41,068 nt of DNA from Sediminispirochaeta sp. (GCA_024763455.1 JANTFL010000009.1:1-41068), one strand, 5' to 3'. Numbered from the stretch's first letter, positions 24,462 to 33,531 are shown. The notes: a model not told the origin generated them from the letters alone. Numbers and translations are program-made.

Positions 24462-25283
24462 TTATTTGAGTACCCGTGGATTAAGTCTTTCAGAAAGAGT
24501 ATCGCCTATTATATTAAACGAGAAAACGGAAAATGCCAGAGCAAGTCCGGGATACACCGCCATCCAGGGAGCCTGGATAAGATAGTCTTTTGCGTCCTTT
24601 AGCATGAGCCCCCAGCTTGGAGTGGGAGGCTGAGTCCCGAGGCCGAGATAGGATAATGACGCTTCAATGACGATAGCAAGGGCAAAGGTAATGGTGCTCT
24701 GGACGATAACCTTTGCCAGCAAATTGGGTATTATATGTATAAACACCCGTTTGAGAACAGGAGTTCCCAGAGATCTGGACGCTTCAACATAGCTCTCTGT
24801 CTTAATGATAAGTGTTTCTGCCCGGACAATTCTGGCAAACACAGGGCTGTAGATTACTCCTATTGCCACCATAACCTGTACCAGTCCGTATCCGAAAAAC
24901 GATACAACAGTAATGGCGAGAAGTATTGTCGGGAACGAAAGCAGGCTATCCATAAGAAGCATGAGAATATTGTCGGTAAGCTTACTGGCAAGCCCTGCCC
25001 ACAATCCAATTGTCATCCCGATCAGTACTGCAATGGAAGTGGATACAATCCCCACAATTAAGGCTGATCGGGAACCGAAAATAATTCTGCTTAAAAGGTC
25101 TCTCCCGAAGTTATCTGTACCCAGAACATGATGCACATCAGGTGCCGAGAACCGATTACTGATCTCCTGATCCGTCGGATTGTACGGTGCAATAAGGGGG
25201 GCCGCAATTGCGGTTACCCCCAATAATAGTATAAACAAAACTGCAAATTTAAAGATCCAGTTTCGGATATTACTTCTATTCAT
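24462..25283 (-). CDS. Peptide/nickel-type ABC transporter permease, DppC-like
   Basis: A 273-residue inner-membrane protein. The DppC pattern includes LIAPYNPTDQEISNRFSAPDVHHVLGTDNFGRDLLSRIIFG and the coupling loop ESYVEASRSLGTPVLKRVFIHIIPN. ASLSYLGLGTQPPTPSWGLML is near the C-terminus, and five to six membrane segments are visible. It overlaps the end of the binding-protein gene by 8 bases. It is separated from its partner permease DppB by both ATPases and the binding protein, which is not the usual order. Confidence 0.92.
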   Translation of the reverse strand: MNRSNIRNWIFKFAVLFILLLGVTAIAAPLIAPYNPTDQEISNRFSAPDVHHVLGTDNFGRDLLSRIIFGSRSALIVGIVSTSIAVLIGMTIGLWAGLASKLTDNILMLLMDSLLSFPTILLAITVVSFFGYGLVQVMVAIGVIYSPVFARIVRAETLIIKTESYVEASRSLGTPVLKRVFIHIIPNLLAKVIVQSTITFALAIVIEASLSYLGLGTQPPTPSWGLMLKDAKDYLIQAPWMAVYPGLALAFSVFSFNIIGDTLSERLNPRVLK

Positions 25284-26787
25284 CTATAAATTCAGTCCAT
25301 CTAAAGTCGAATGTATCAAGGTTGGGAGTCATTCTGAATCCTTTCACGTTTTTCCTGATACCCTGGGTACGGTATGATGAGCCGAGATATACAAAAGGAA
25401 CTTCCTTCGCCATTATTTCCAGGACCTTGTCATAGATAGCTTTTCTGTTTTCATATCCCATGGTTACGGCTGCTTTTTCAATAAGCGCAGCAGCTTCATC
25501 GTTGTACCACTGAACATACTTGCCGTTTCCATAACCGCTCAAAGTTCCGTTTGGATCAAGTTTCCCTGTATGACCGATAACAGTGAGATCGAATTTTGAT
25601 TTTCTGTAGACATCGCCTATCCATGTTGACCAGTCAACCATCTGAATCTTTACGTTCAGCCCGACTTTTGTAAGCATCTCCTGATAGATTTCACCTGCTT
25701 TTACATGAGGCGGATAATTCTGGGGAAGATACATCTTGATCTCTACATCATTTCCAACACCTGCTTCTTTAAGGAGCTGTTTAGCTTTTTCGGGGTTGTA
25801 AGGATACAAATCGGTAAAATCTTTGTAGTAAGCATTGCCGTAGTCCATGAAGGTGCCGATAACTTTACCTCCACTGTAGGCGGTATCAAGAACCTTCTGT
25901 TTGTCAATTGCATAGTTTAAAGCCTGGCGGACTCTAAGATCATCAAAAGGAGGCTGGCTGCAGTTGATCGCCATTACCATAATTAGAGATGTCAGATTCT
26001 TTACAATCTTAATATCGTCTGATTTTTCCAGGAGCGGCAGATCATCTTTTCCAACCATGTAGACGATATCCAGCTGGCCAGAGATAAGTCCCTGAATCTG
26101 AACAGAGGCTTCTGGTATTATGTTCATGATCACTTTGTCGAGTTTTGGATAACCCTTCATCCAGTAATCAGGATTCTTGTCCAGAACTACCTTACTGTCA
26201 CGGATCCATTCTGTCATTTTATACGGTCCTGTTCCGACCGGCTGTGAGTCGAAATCATGCCCTGCATCGATAAGACTCTTGGGAAGAATTGCACCCCATC
26301 CGGAAGCAATGGATCCCAGGAAGGGAGCAAATGGTTTTGAGAGGGTAAAAATTACCGTCAGGTCATCGGGAGTATCTATTGAGGAAATAACATCAAAAGC
26401 CTTCTTGTTCGGGGAAGCTGTTTTCTCATCTGTTATTCTCTCAAAGGTGGCTTTCACGTCTGCAGAGGTAAGGGTATCTCCGTTGTGGAACTTAACACCC
26501 TTTCTTAAATGGAATGTCCACTGTAAAGAATCATCGGAAACATCCCAGCTTTCTGCAAGAGCCGGAACAATCACACCCTTTTCATTAGGTTCTGCAAGGG
26601 TGTCATAGATGCTCTTGTCAACCTGAAAGGTTAGTGTGCCCGAGGTTGCCTGCGGGTCCAGGGTGTCAGGATTTCCGGAGAGGGAAAAGTTAAGGGGCTT
26701 TGTTTCTTTTGCTCCGGCAGCAAACAGAACTCCTGTTACGGCAAGCAGAATAATGAGGACAAATCCTGCTTTTAACAATTTTTTCAT
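25276..26787 (-). CDS. Peptide/nickel-type ABC transporter, periplasmic substrate-binding protein
   Basis: A 503-residue family 5 solute-binding protein. A signal peptide of about 23 residues ends before AGAKETKPL. Motifs are GNPDTLDPQATSG, LAESWDVSDDSLQWTFHLRKGVKFHNGDTLTSADVKATFERI, and VRQALNYAIDKQKVLDTAYSGG, all typical of DppA/OppA proteins. No lipobox is present. It has GGAG before the ATG and a short hairpin upstream. Its position inside a Dpp-type operon supports peptide uptake; family members also bind nickel or sugars, so the ligand is inferred. Confidence 0.93.
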   Translation of the reverse strand: MKKLLKAGFVLIILLAVTGVLFAAGAKETKPLNFSLSGNPDTLDPQATSGTLTFQVDKSIYDTLAEPNEKGVIVPALAESWDVSDDSLQWTFHLRKGVKFHNGDTLTSADVKATFERITDEKTASPNKKAFDVISSIDTPDDLTVIFTLSKPFAPFLGSIASGWGAILPKSLIDAGHDFDSQPVGTGPYKMTEWIRDSKVVLDKNPDYWMKGYPKLDKVIMNIIPEASVQIQGLISGQLDIVYMVGKDDLPLLEKSDDIKIVKNLTSLIMVMAINCSQPPFDDLRVRQALNYAIDKQKVLDTAYSGGKVIGTFMDYGNAYYKDFTDLYPYNPEKAKQLLKEAGVGNDVEIKMYLPQNYPPHVKAGEIYQEMLTKVGLNVKIQMVDWSTWIGDVYRKSKFDLTVIGHTGKLDPNGTLSGYGNGKYVQWYNDEAAALIEKAAVTMGYENRKAIYDKVLEIMAKEVPFVYLGSSYRTQGIRKNVKGFRMTPNLDTFDFRWTEFIDE

Positions 26788-26806
26788 ACGAGACTCCTTT
26801 TTTTTC

Positions 26807-26819
26807 GGGGTTAATCCCC
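26807..26819 (-). repeat. Short hairpin between dppF-like and binding-protein genes
   Basis: GGGG (26807-26810) pairs with CCCC (26816-26819) across the dppF stop codon. On the minus strand it is followed by eight A residues and GGAG. It mirrors the hairpin before the other internal binding-protein gene at 22338. Confidence 0.35.
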
Positions 26820-27743
26820 AATGTTTTTATAACAGCCAACCATGTGGCTGTCACTAATAGATACCAAACTAAAGTCAGATTCTTCCGATACTGCAGGTGG
26901 TACAAAACTGTACCCTGCAGGGGGGTTAGGAGAATCTTTTTGTTCCGTTTCCTCCTTGATTTCCATATGCCCCGGTGCTGATGAAAAAAGCTTGAGCGTG
27001 TAGGGATGCCGGGGAGTATCCATTATTGACTCAGTATCTCCAAGTTCGATAATTCTTCCCTTATACATCACCCCTATTCTATCAGAAAGGTAGGCAACAA
27101 GGTTAAGATCATGGGATATAAATAGATAGGTTAAATCAAGTTTTTCCTTAAGATCCATAAGCAGATTTATAATCTGGGCCTGTATTGAGACATCGAGACT
27201 GGAAACCGGTTCGTCGAGTATAAGTACTTCAGGTTCCATGGAAAGTGCCCGTGCAATTACTATACGCTGTTTCTGCCCCCCTGAAAACTCATGGGGGAAC
27301 CGGTTCATATGAGCAGGAGTTATTCCTACTAGGTCAAGAAGCTCTTGTATTCTCTCTTTTATTCTGTTTGCCGGATACTTGATGTTTACAAGCCCCTCTT
27401 TCATACTGTTGTAGATAGACATTTTGGGATTAAGGGCGCTATGAGGATCCTGAAATACAATTTGCATCCGGAGCCGGTAGGGAAGTAGTTTTTTACTCGA
27501 AAGTCCAGCCAGGTCGGTACCTTCAAAGAGGATCTCACCGGATGAAGGAGGATCGAGCATCATTATTGACCGTGCAAGGGTAGTTTTACCGCACCCCGAC
27601 TCACCGACCAGACCAAAGACACTCCCTTTATTAATATGAAAGCTTACATCGTTCACCGCCCGGTGTCCGGAATGCTTTGATCTCAGCAGGCCGTGCCCGG
27701 AAAAAATCTTTGTAATATTGTTTAGCTGTAGTAATTCTTTCAT
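26811..27743 (-). CDS. Peptide ABC transporter ATP-binding protein, DppF-like
   Basis: A 310-residue ATPase with Walker [10 protein letters not shown], the OppF-type segment [18 protein letters not shown], signature FSGGQKQR, Walker [13 protein letters not shown] and switch histidine LFISHDL. The C-terminal extension keeps [13 protein letters not shown] but carries only one cysteine (VGCYKN), in contrast to the cysteine-rich end of its partner. It starts 6 bases after the DppD-like stop and ends before the binding-protein gene. Confidence 0.92.
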   Translation of the reverse strand: MKELLQLNNITKIFSGHGLLRSKHSGHRAVNDVSFHINKGSVFGLVGESGCGKTTLARSIMMLDPPSSGEILFEGTDLAGLSSKKLLPYRLRMQIVFQDPHSALNPKMSIYNSMKEGLVNIKYPANRIKERIQELLDLVGITPAHMNRFPHEFSGGQKQRIVIARALSMEPEVLILDEPVSSLDVSIQAQIINLLMDLKEKLDLTYLFISHDLNLVAYLSDRIGVMYKGRIIELGDTESIMDTPRHPYTLKLFSSAPGHMEIKEETEQKDSPNPPAGYSFVPPAVSEESDFSLVSISDSHMVGCYKNIGD

Positions 27744-27749
27744 ACGCTG

Positions 27750-28718
27750 TTAGTTCCTGTTATCCGTCAGATGGCATGCAGCCAGATGATTCTCACCGCA
27801 AGGCTTCATTTCGGGATCCTTTTCCCGGCATATATCCATTGCATAGGGACATCTTGGATGAAACGCACAGCCAGGAGGAATATTTTCCGCATCCGGAACT
27901 TTACCGGCAATGGTGATCAGCCGGGAACCCCGCTTGTCAGCATCGGGAATTGACTGAAGAAGAAGATTTGAATACGGATGAACCGGCTGCGAATAAAGGT
28001 CTGTTTTTGGAGCTGTCTCTACAATCTTGCCTGCATAGATTACTGAAACCCTGTCCGATATATCATGAACAACCCGTAAGTCATGGGATATAAAGAGTAT
28101 TCCCATTGACAGCTTCTCCCGCAGGTTCAATATCAGTTTTAAAATCTGGAGCTGGAGTGTTACATCCAGGGCTGTTGTCGGCTCATCGGCAATTAAAAAG
28201 GATGGATTGCAGCTTATGGCAATGGCAATCATAGCCCGTTGTTTCATTCCCCCTGAAAGCTCATGGGGGTAACTCTTAAGGATACGTTTGCCTCCGCCGA
28301 GACCCACCATGTCCAGAATTTCAAGTGCTCTGTTTTCAGCTTGTTCCTTGTCCATTCCAAGGTGGAGTTTGAGAACCTCGGTAATCTGTTCCCCTATTTT
28401 TAGGGTCGGGTTTAAATACTTGGAAGGTTCCTGAAAAACCATCGCAATTTTCTGACCCCGTATAGTACGTCTTTCTTTCTCATCCAAAGACAGAATATCG
28501 GTTCCGCCCAGAATTATCTCTCCGCTGTTGATTCTTGCAGGAGGACTTGGAAGCAATCCCATTATGGCAGTGGATGTAACGCTTTTTCCCGAGCCCGATT
28601 CTCCTACCAGAGCGTGAATCTCGCCCTCTTTGACAGTAAGGTTAATCCCCCTCAATGCATGACCCTCACTGGTTGTCTGGATAAAACTAAGATCCAGGTT
28701 TCTTACTGCTAATTCCAT
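27750..28718 (-). CDS. Peptide ABC transporter ATP-binding protein, DppD-like
   Basis: A 322-residue ATPase with Walker A GESGSGKSV, FQEPSKYLNPTLKIGEQ, signature LSGGMKQR, Walker B FLIADEPTTALD and switch LFISHDL. The C-terminal region PPGCAFHPRCPYAMDICREKDP followed by further cysteines is the family oligopeptide-transporter domain; in some members these cysteines bind an iron-sulfur cluster. Its ATG shares one base with the DppB stop (TGATG), so translation is coupled. Confidence 0.93.
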   Translation of the reverse strand: MELAVRNLDLSFIQTTSEGHALRGINLTVKEGEIHALVGESGSGKSVTSTAIMGLLPSPPARINSGEIILGGTDILSLDEKERRTIRGQKIAMVFQEPSKYLNPTLKIGEQITEVLKLHLGMDKEQAENRALEILDMVGLGGGKRILKSYPHELSGGMKQRAMIAIAISCNPSFLIADEPTTALDVTLQLQILKLILNLREKLSMGILFISHDLRVVHDISDRVSVIYAGKIVETAPKTDLYSQPVHPYSNLLLQSIPDADKRGSRLITIAGKVPDAENIPPGCAFHPRCPYAMDICREKDPEMKPCGENHLAACHLTDNRN

Positions 28719-29644
28719 CAGGATATCCTTATCTTCGGGTTTAAAACACTGTAGAAGATATCTACAATAAAATTAGTCAGGGAAAAGATGACAGCAATAA
28801 ATACAACTCCGCCCTGTATAAGCGGGAAGTCACGTTGGTAAATTGCATAGAGGAACAGTCTGCCAAGACCCGGAAGAGAAAAAACCTGTTCAATGATAAT
28901 GGCGCCCCCAAGCATATACCCAAACTGAATTCCGGTAACTGTTACAACAGGGATCAGTGCGTTCTTAAGAGCATGTTTGTAGTTGATCATCTTTTCTGTA
29001 AGCCCCTTTGCCCGTGCCGTAATTATGTATTCTTTACTGAGTTCATCTACCATGGAAGCCCGGGTGAGACGGAGGATGACCGCTGCACGGGCAAAGCCAA
29101 GAGCAATTGCAGGCAGCACCAGGTTCTTAAGGCTGTCAGAACCGAAAAGGGGGAATATGGGGAACTTAACCGAAAACAGCAGCAGCAGAATGATACCCAG
29201 CCAGAAGCTTGGGATGGCCATTCCTGCCTGGGAATATACCATCCCCAGGTAATCCCATAAAGACCACCGGTGAACAGCAGATAACACTCCCAGAGGTATT
29301 GCAATGATTACGCCCAGAATAATACCCAACACGGCCAGGGTAAATGTTAACGGAAAGCGTTGTCTTATCAGAGCTTTTACACTCTGCCCTGAGGTAAGTG
29401 ATGTACCCAGATCAAGTCTTACCAGATCCCTCATCCAGCGGGCGTATTGCACGGTAACGGGAGCATCAGTTCCCAGCTTTGCACGGATTGCCTGTATCTC
29501 CTCATCCGAAGCATCAATTCCTGCAACAACAAGTGCAGGATCCCCGGGGATTACCCTTATTACAAAAAATATTATTGTTGAAATAATGAGAATAGTGAGC
29601 AGAAGGCGTAAAAACCTTTTCAGCACAAAAAGGAGTAAATTCAT
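28718..29644 (-). CDS. Peptide/nickel-type ABC transporter permease, DppB-like
   Basis: A 308-residue inner-membrane permease. The N-terminus FVLKRFLRLLLTILIISTIIFFVIRVIPGDPA is typical, as are DLGTSLTSGQSVKALI, GMAIPSFWLGIILLLLF, the coupling loop EYIITARAKGLTEKMINYKHALKNALIP and GGAIIIEQVFSLPGLGRL. The ATG at 29644 is chosen; an in-frame TTG at 29665 would overlap the predicted promoter. There is no ribosome-binding site before the ATG, which lies six bases after a -10-like box. It is the first gene of the peptide-import set. Confidence 0.9.
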   Translation of the reverse strand: MNLLLFVLKRFLRLLLTILIISTIIFFVIRVIPGDPALVVAGIDASDEEIQAIRAKLGTDAPVTVQYARWMRDLVRLDLGTSLTSGQSVKALIRQRFPLTFTLAVLGIILGVIIAIPLGVLSAVHRWSLWDYLGMVYSQAGMAIPSFWLGIILLLLFSVKFPIFPLFGSDSLKNLVLPAIALGFARAAVILRLTRASMVDELSKEYIITARAKGLTEKMINYKHALKNALIPVVTVTGIQFGYMLGGAIIIEQVFSLPGLGRLFLYAIYQRDFPLIQGGVVFIAVIFSLTNFIVDIFYSVLNPKIRIS

Positions 29645-29650
29645 AAAATT

Positions 29651-29679
29651 ATTTTTGCATATCAAAATCCATCTGTCAA
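29651..29679 (-). promoter_or_regulatory. Promoter candidate of the peptide-import operon, leaderless layout
   Basis: On the minus strand a perfect TTGACA (29674-29679) and AAAAAT (29651-29656, 4 of 6) are spaced 17 bp, with the ATG six bases downstream. It suggests the dpp genes can be transcribed separately from the HAD gene upstream. Confidence 0.5.
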
Positions 29680-29701
29680 TAAAATGATTATTAGAAAAAG
29701 G

Positions 29702-30400
29702 TTAAACCAAATCCGTCAGTGCCCTGATACTCTCTATTATTGTAATACCGGTGAGTTCTTCAATCCCTGCACTGCCAAATCTGTTTATTACTACAGCATC
29801 CATCCCCACTTTTCTACTGCCAACTACATCGTCATAGTAGTTGTCCCCTACGTACAGAGACGTATCTGCCTTTGCCCCTGACTTTTCCAGTGCCCGCTCA
29901 AAGATTTCCCGAGACGGTTTGGCGACCCCTTCTTCTGAGGAAATTACTATGGTGCTGAAATAATCGGTTATTCCAAGTTTTGAAAGAATGGGTCTCGCAC
30001 TGCTGTCCCAGTTTGATATGATTCCCAGGGAAAGTCCTTTCCTTTTGAGTGCAGAAAGTGTTTCCTTCACTCCAGGGCAGAGATGCCAGGCCTCCAAAGG
30101 AGATCCGGTAGCCTTCTTCCATGTTTTACTGAATTTACATAAATCAACTTTCATTTTAAGATAGTGAAAAATGAATCCAAAATACCACGGGAGGTACGTA
30201 TCTTTATCGCTTCCCAGGACCCCGGGATATTCTCTCATAAAAAGTTTATCCGCCAGATGAAAGGCCATTGAAACTGATTCTCTGGACGGGAGTGATTCAA
30301 ACGTAGGCGTCATAACCTCAAGAAAGAGATCTTCCCTTTTAAGATACAAAAGGGTATATCCCAAATCAAACCATATATAATCTATCACTTTTCCCGTCAA
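29702..30400 (-). CDS. HAD-superfamily hydrolase
   Basis: A 232-residue cytoplasmic phosphatase-like protein. Motif I is FDLGYTLL: the nucleophile aspartate is present but the second aspartate of DxD is glycine, a variant found in part of this family. Motif II is ISNWDSS, motif III lysine is in VAKPSREIF, and motif IV is YVGDNYYDDVVGS. A helical cap lies between motifs I and II. The start is TTG at 30400, with GGAGAG upstream and overlapping the previous stop as TTGA, so translation is coupled. Substrate unknown. Confidence 0.85.
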   Translation of the reverse strand: MTGKVIDYIWFDLGYTLLYLKREDLFLEVMTPTFESLPSRESVSMAFHLADKLFMREYPGVLGSDKDTYLPWYFGFIFHYLKMKVDLCKFSKTWKKATGSPLEAWHLCPGVKETLSALKRKGLSLGIISNWDSSARPILSKLGITDYFSTIVISSEEGVAKPSREIFERALEKSGAKADTSLYVGDNYYDDVVGSRKVGMDAVVINRFGSAGIEELTGITIIESIRALTDLV

Positions 30401-31632
30401 TCAATCTCTCCGTTTAGAAATCTATAACTTGTTACCAGGTAAATTCCTGCTGCTTCAACAAGCTCATCGATCTCCACATATTCATCGGTTTGATGAGGGA
30501 TATGCCGCGGGCCGGGGCCGTTAACAAGGCAGGGGATCCCCTTTAATGCCCTGAGATATGTCCCGTCGGTTGCTCCCGGCACACCGTTGTATACAGCTTC
30601 CTTCCCGGTGATATCTCTATATGTCCTATCGGAAACACGTACAATCGGCTCATCTTTTTCCATGCTGACAACTGGTTTGTCTGCAAGATACTCGGTCTCA
30701 ACCTTGAAATCGGAATCCTCAAGAGCAAGCGTTTCCAGAATATCCGCCAGATCAGTTTTTATCTTTTCATGATTCTGACCCGGAATAGTGCGGATATCTA
30801 TATAGGCAACAGCAAGGCCGGGCATTACGTTTAGTTGAGGAGGCTCCGGCGGGGGAGGTGACTGGATCACCGTAAAGGTCACAGAAGGCCAGCCAAGATA
30901 TTCATCCTCCCCGAATAGCTCCTTCTGTTTATTTTCATATTCCTCGAAGGCACAGATTATCTTTGCAAGGCGAGTGTTGGGGTTTATTCCGGTCAAGGGC
31001 ATCGCTCCATGGGCCATTTTCCCCTTTACTGTCAGTTTTATCCGCAAAGCTCCTTTCATGCTGATACACAGTTGATTTTCTTCCGGTTCCGATACAAGGC
31101 AGGCATCAATGGTATCAGCGTGTCCACGTTTAATAAAATCCTGTATTCCTAACATAAGATCTTCTTCATCGCATACAATACCGAGAACCATTTTACCTGT
31201 GAACGGGATGCCGGAAGTGAGCAGAGTTTTTACTGTCATCAGATTGACTGCAACTCCTGCTTTCATATCACAGGACCCGCGGCCGTAGATTTTGCCGTCT
31301 TCAATCGTTGCAGAAAAAGGGTCAAATTTCCATAGCTCCCGAACCCCTTCCGATACAACGTCCGTATGCCCTTCAAACATGAGGGTAGGTCCTGGTTTTC
31401 CTGAATCAATCTCAAGAAAGATATTTTCCCTTCCCGGTAAGACCTCATCAATAACTGGTTCCATACCAAGATTGTTCCGAATCCAGTCTGCTATGAACTC
31501 CACAACCTTGTGCTCGGTATTACCGGTTTCAGGGCGGATTACCGAGTCGATTTTAATAAGATCCCGGGTAAGTTTAACCAATTCGTCCCTGTCAACAAGG
31601 GAGAGAAGTTTCTTTTCTATTCCGTTAAGCAT
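30397..31632 (-). CDS. M20-family metallopeptidase (ArgE/DapE/carboxypeptidase group)
   Basis: A 411-residue zinc hydrolase. The metal-site motifs are MFEGHTDVV, YGRGSCDMKAGVA, VCDEEDLM with the catalytic glutamate, LVSEPEE, and a C-terminal histidine in GPGPRHIPHQTDEYVEIDEL. The dimerisation domain lies in the middle. Members remove amino acids from peptides or N-acyl groups; the context, a peptide importer and a P1 peptidase, suggests intracellular peptide breakdown. It overlaps the panE-like stop by 8 bases and the HAD start by 4. Confidence 0.9.
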   Translation of the reverse strand: MLNGIEKKLLSLVDRDELVKLTRDLIKIDSVIRPETGNTEHKVVEFIADWIRNNLGMEPVIDEVLPGRENIFLEIDSGKPGPTLMFEGHTDVVSEGVRELWKFDPFSATIEDGKIYGRGSCDMKAGVAVNLMTVKTLLTSGIPFTGKMVLGIVCDEEDLMLGIQDFIKRGHADTIDACLVSEPEENQLCISMKGALRIKLTVKGKMAHGAMPLTGINPNTRLAKIICAFEEYENKQKELFGEDEYLGWPSVTFTVIQSPPPPEPPQLNVMPGLAVAYIDIRTIPGQNHEKIKTDLADILETLALEDSDFKVETEYLADKPVVSMEKDEPIVRVSDRTYRDITGKEAVYNGVPGATDGTYLRALKGIPCLVNGPGPRHIPHQTDEYVEIDELVEAAGIYLVTSYRFLNGEID

Positions 31633-32548
31633 GTTTTACCCTTTCCATTGTCCGTATCAATCCCACAATTGTTTTGTTAACAGGAGTCTTAATCCCAAGT
31701 TTGGTGCCTTCTTTTACAATTGCCCCATTAATAAAATCAATCTCTGTTCTGTTCCCCCGATCAAAATCCTGCAGCATGGAAGATCTGTTTTTTGCTGTTT
31801 TTTCAGCAACATCAAACACGGTCTGGAGTGGATCGGGGAAGGTAAGGGTGACCCCTTTCCTCCCGGCAACGGCGACACCTTCAGCAACTAAATCGTTCAT
31901 GATATCTTTTATATCCTGAAACTCCAGTAACCGCCCATTCTCAAGATTTGTAATAGCAGTCAGAGCATTGATTCCGACATTAATAATAAGTTTGCTCCAA
32001 ACGAGGTCTTCAATGTTATCTTCTATATCTGCTTCGAAACCTGCTTTATTTAGAGCTTCTACAAACGGTTTCAGCTTTTCATTGTGTTTATCTGCCATAC
32101 ACAGGTGTGTCGGCCCGTTTCCTGCATGATTTATCTCTCCGGGTCCTATGAATGTAGCTCCCTGGGAGGTTACCCCGGCAGCAACCCGTTCTTTGCCGAA
32201 TATGTTCCGGATAATTTCTTCGTTCCCAAGACCATTTTGCAGAGTAATGACAATTGAATCATCGCCTGCAAGGGGAGAAAACTGCTTTGCTGCTAACTCG
32301 GTTATCGTAGATTTTACAAATATAATAAATACATCAGAGCCCCTCGTCTCCTCGGGATCCTTTGTAGCCTTGGGATGAACCACAAGGGTTTCTCCTGTAG
32401 CGGTAGAATGAATCGACAAACCCTTTTCATTCACCCTGTTAATATGTGCTTCGTTTACATCGTAAAGAACAACATCCTCTCCACTCTTTGCTAGTTTTCC
32501 TCCAAAAAGAGAGCCCATGGCACCTGAACCAATGATAGAAATTTTCAT
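31625..32548 (-). CDS. panE: 2-dehydropantoate 2-reductase (ketopantoate reductase)
   Basis: A 307-residue NADPH-dependent enzyme that reduces ketopantoate to pantoate for pantothenate and CoA synthesis. The Rossmann motif is GSGAMGSLFGGKL. The catalytic lysine is in WSKLIINVGINALTAI, and NRTEIDFINGAIV carries the conserved glutamate. The paralogous family includes reductases of other substrates, but panB, encoding the preceding step, is divergently transcribed one gene away, which supports the pantoate role. Its ATG overlaps the P1 peptidase stop as ATGA. Confidence 0.87.
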   Translation of the reverse strand: MKISIIGSGAMGSLFGGKLAKSGEDVVLYDVNEAHINRVNEKGLSIHSTATGETLVVHPKATKDPEETRGSDVFIIFVKSTITELAAKQFSPLAGDDSIVITLQNGLGNEEIIRNIFGKERVAAGVTSQGATFIGPGEINHAGNGPTHLCMADKHNEKLKPFVEALNKAGFEADIEDNIEDLVWSKLIINVGINALTAITNLENGRLLEFQDIKDIMNDLVAEGVAVAGRKGVTLTFPDPLQTVFDVAEKTAKNRSSMLQDFDRGNRTEIDFINGAIVKEGTKLGIKTPVNKTIVGLIRTMERVKHA

Positions 32549-33522
32549 TTTTTTGTTATCCTCCCTATAATCTCTTTGTATCCGGGAATTCCGTATGCAG
32601 ATTCGGCATTCTTTACCCCGTTGACTATTGCCTCTGCCATGACTTCCGCGGCAATTGCTCCGACAGTGGTCGGGTCGCTCTTGATCTCCCCAGTGGCTAA
32701 ACAGAAAATTGTATCACCGTCAAACATGGTATGTATTGGATTGATTGCTCTGGCAAATCCGTCATGGGCCATCATGGCAACCTTGGTTGCTTCAGCTTTT
32801 GTAAAATCTGCGTTGGTTGCGATACACCCAATGGTAGTATTGCCGGAAAATGCATTTTCGGAATTTTTTGAAGAACCAGATAGTATATTCATGGTTCCCA
32901 AAAAAGATGTTTTATCCGGACTAAGCACCCCTGCAATAGTTTTCCCGGTAGCTGGATCCACAATATCACCATAACAGTTGACAGCTACAATAGCACCGAC
33001 AACAAGGTCCCCAATCTGTCTGCTGGCAGTTCCAAGTCCTCCTTTCATACATTGTCCGCAGCCTGATATCTTCCCGACAGAAGCTCCAGTACCGGCACCG
33101 ATGTTTCCCCTTGAGGTAAAATTACCTGTGGCATTATGACAGGCCGTGTAACCCATTTCCCTGTCCGGGCGGACATCTGCTCTTCCAACAGGCAGATCAA
33201 AGAGTACTGCTCCGGGAACAATGGGGACGACACCGACTCCTACATCAAAACCGTAACCGTTTTCTTCCAAATACTGCATAACACCGGAAGCTCCGTCGAG
33301 ACCGTAAGCACTTCCGCCTCCCAGGTAAACCGCATGTGCTTTGCTAATCAGGTTAACCGGGTCGAGAGAAGATATATCCCGGGTCCCGGGAGCTCCTCCC
33401 CTGACATCCACTCCTGTTACAGCACCCTCAGGATAAAGAATTACGGTACAACCTGTTCCTGCAGAAGCGTCTTCTGCGTTACCTACCATTATTCCAGGTA
33501 CATCTGTTATTGAATTATCCAT
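32545..33522 (-). CDS. P1-family (DmpA/BapA-type, S58) peptidase
   Basis: A 325-residue Ntn-like hydrolase. Motifs include ITDVPGIMVGNAED, GTGCTVILYPEGAVTGVDVRGGAPGTRD, YLGGGSAYGLDGASGVMQYLEE, and GNTTIGCIATNADFTKAEATKVA, where the self-cleaving nucleophile is expected (a threonine in GNTT by position). HTMFDGDTIFCLATG follows near the end. Such enzymes mature by self-cleavage and act as aminopeptidases; several release N-terminal beta-alanine or D-alanine residues. No signal peptide is present, so it acts in the cytoplasm. It is the first gene of the minus-strand group and lies back to back with panB. No ribosome-binding site precedes the ATG. Confidence 0.9.
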   Translation of the reverse strand: MDNSITDVPGIMVGNAEDASAGTGCTVILYPEGAVTGVDVRGGAPGTRDISSLDPVNLISKAHAVYLGGGSAYGLDGASGVMQYLEENGYGFDVGVGVVPIVPGAVLFDLPVGRADVRPDREMGYTACHNATGNFTSRGNIGAGTGASVGKISGCGQCMKGGLGTASRQIGDLVVGAIVAVNCYGDIVDPATGKTIAGVLSPDKTSFLGTMNILSGSSKNSENAFSGNTTIGCIATNADFTKAEATKVAMMAHDGFARAINPIHTMFDGDTIFCLATGEIKSDPTTVGAIAAEVMAEAIVNGVKNAESAYGIPGYKEIIGRITKK

Positions 33523-33531
33523 AGTAACGGT

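Noticed and set aside
31292..31891. 199-codon plus-strand frame across the M20 and panE genes
   Set aside because: It spans two well-supported minus-strand genes, has no ribosome-binding site and shows no recognisable domain.
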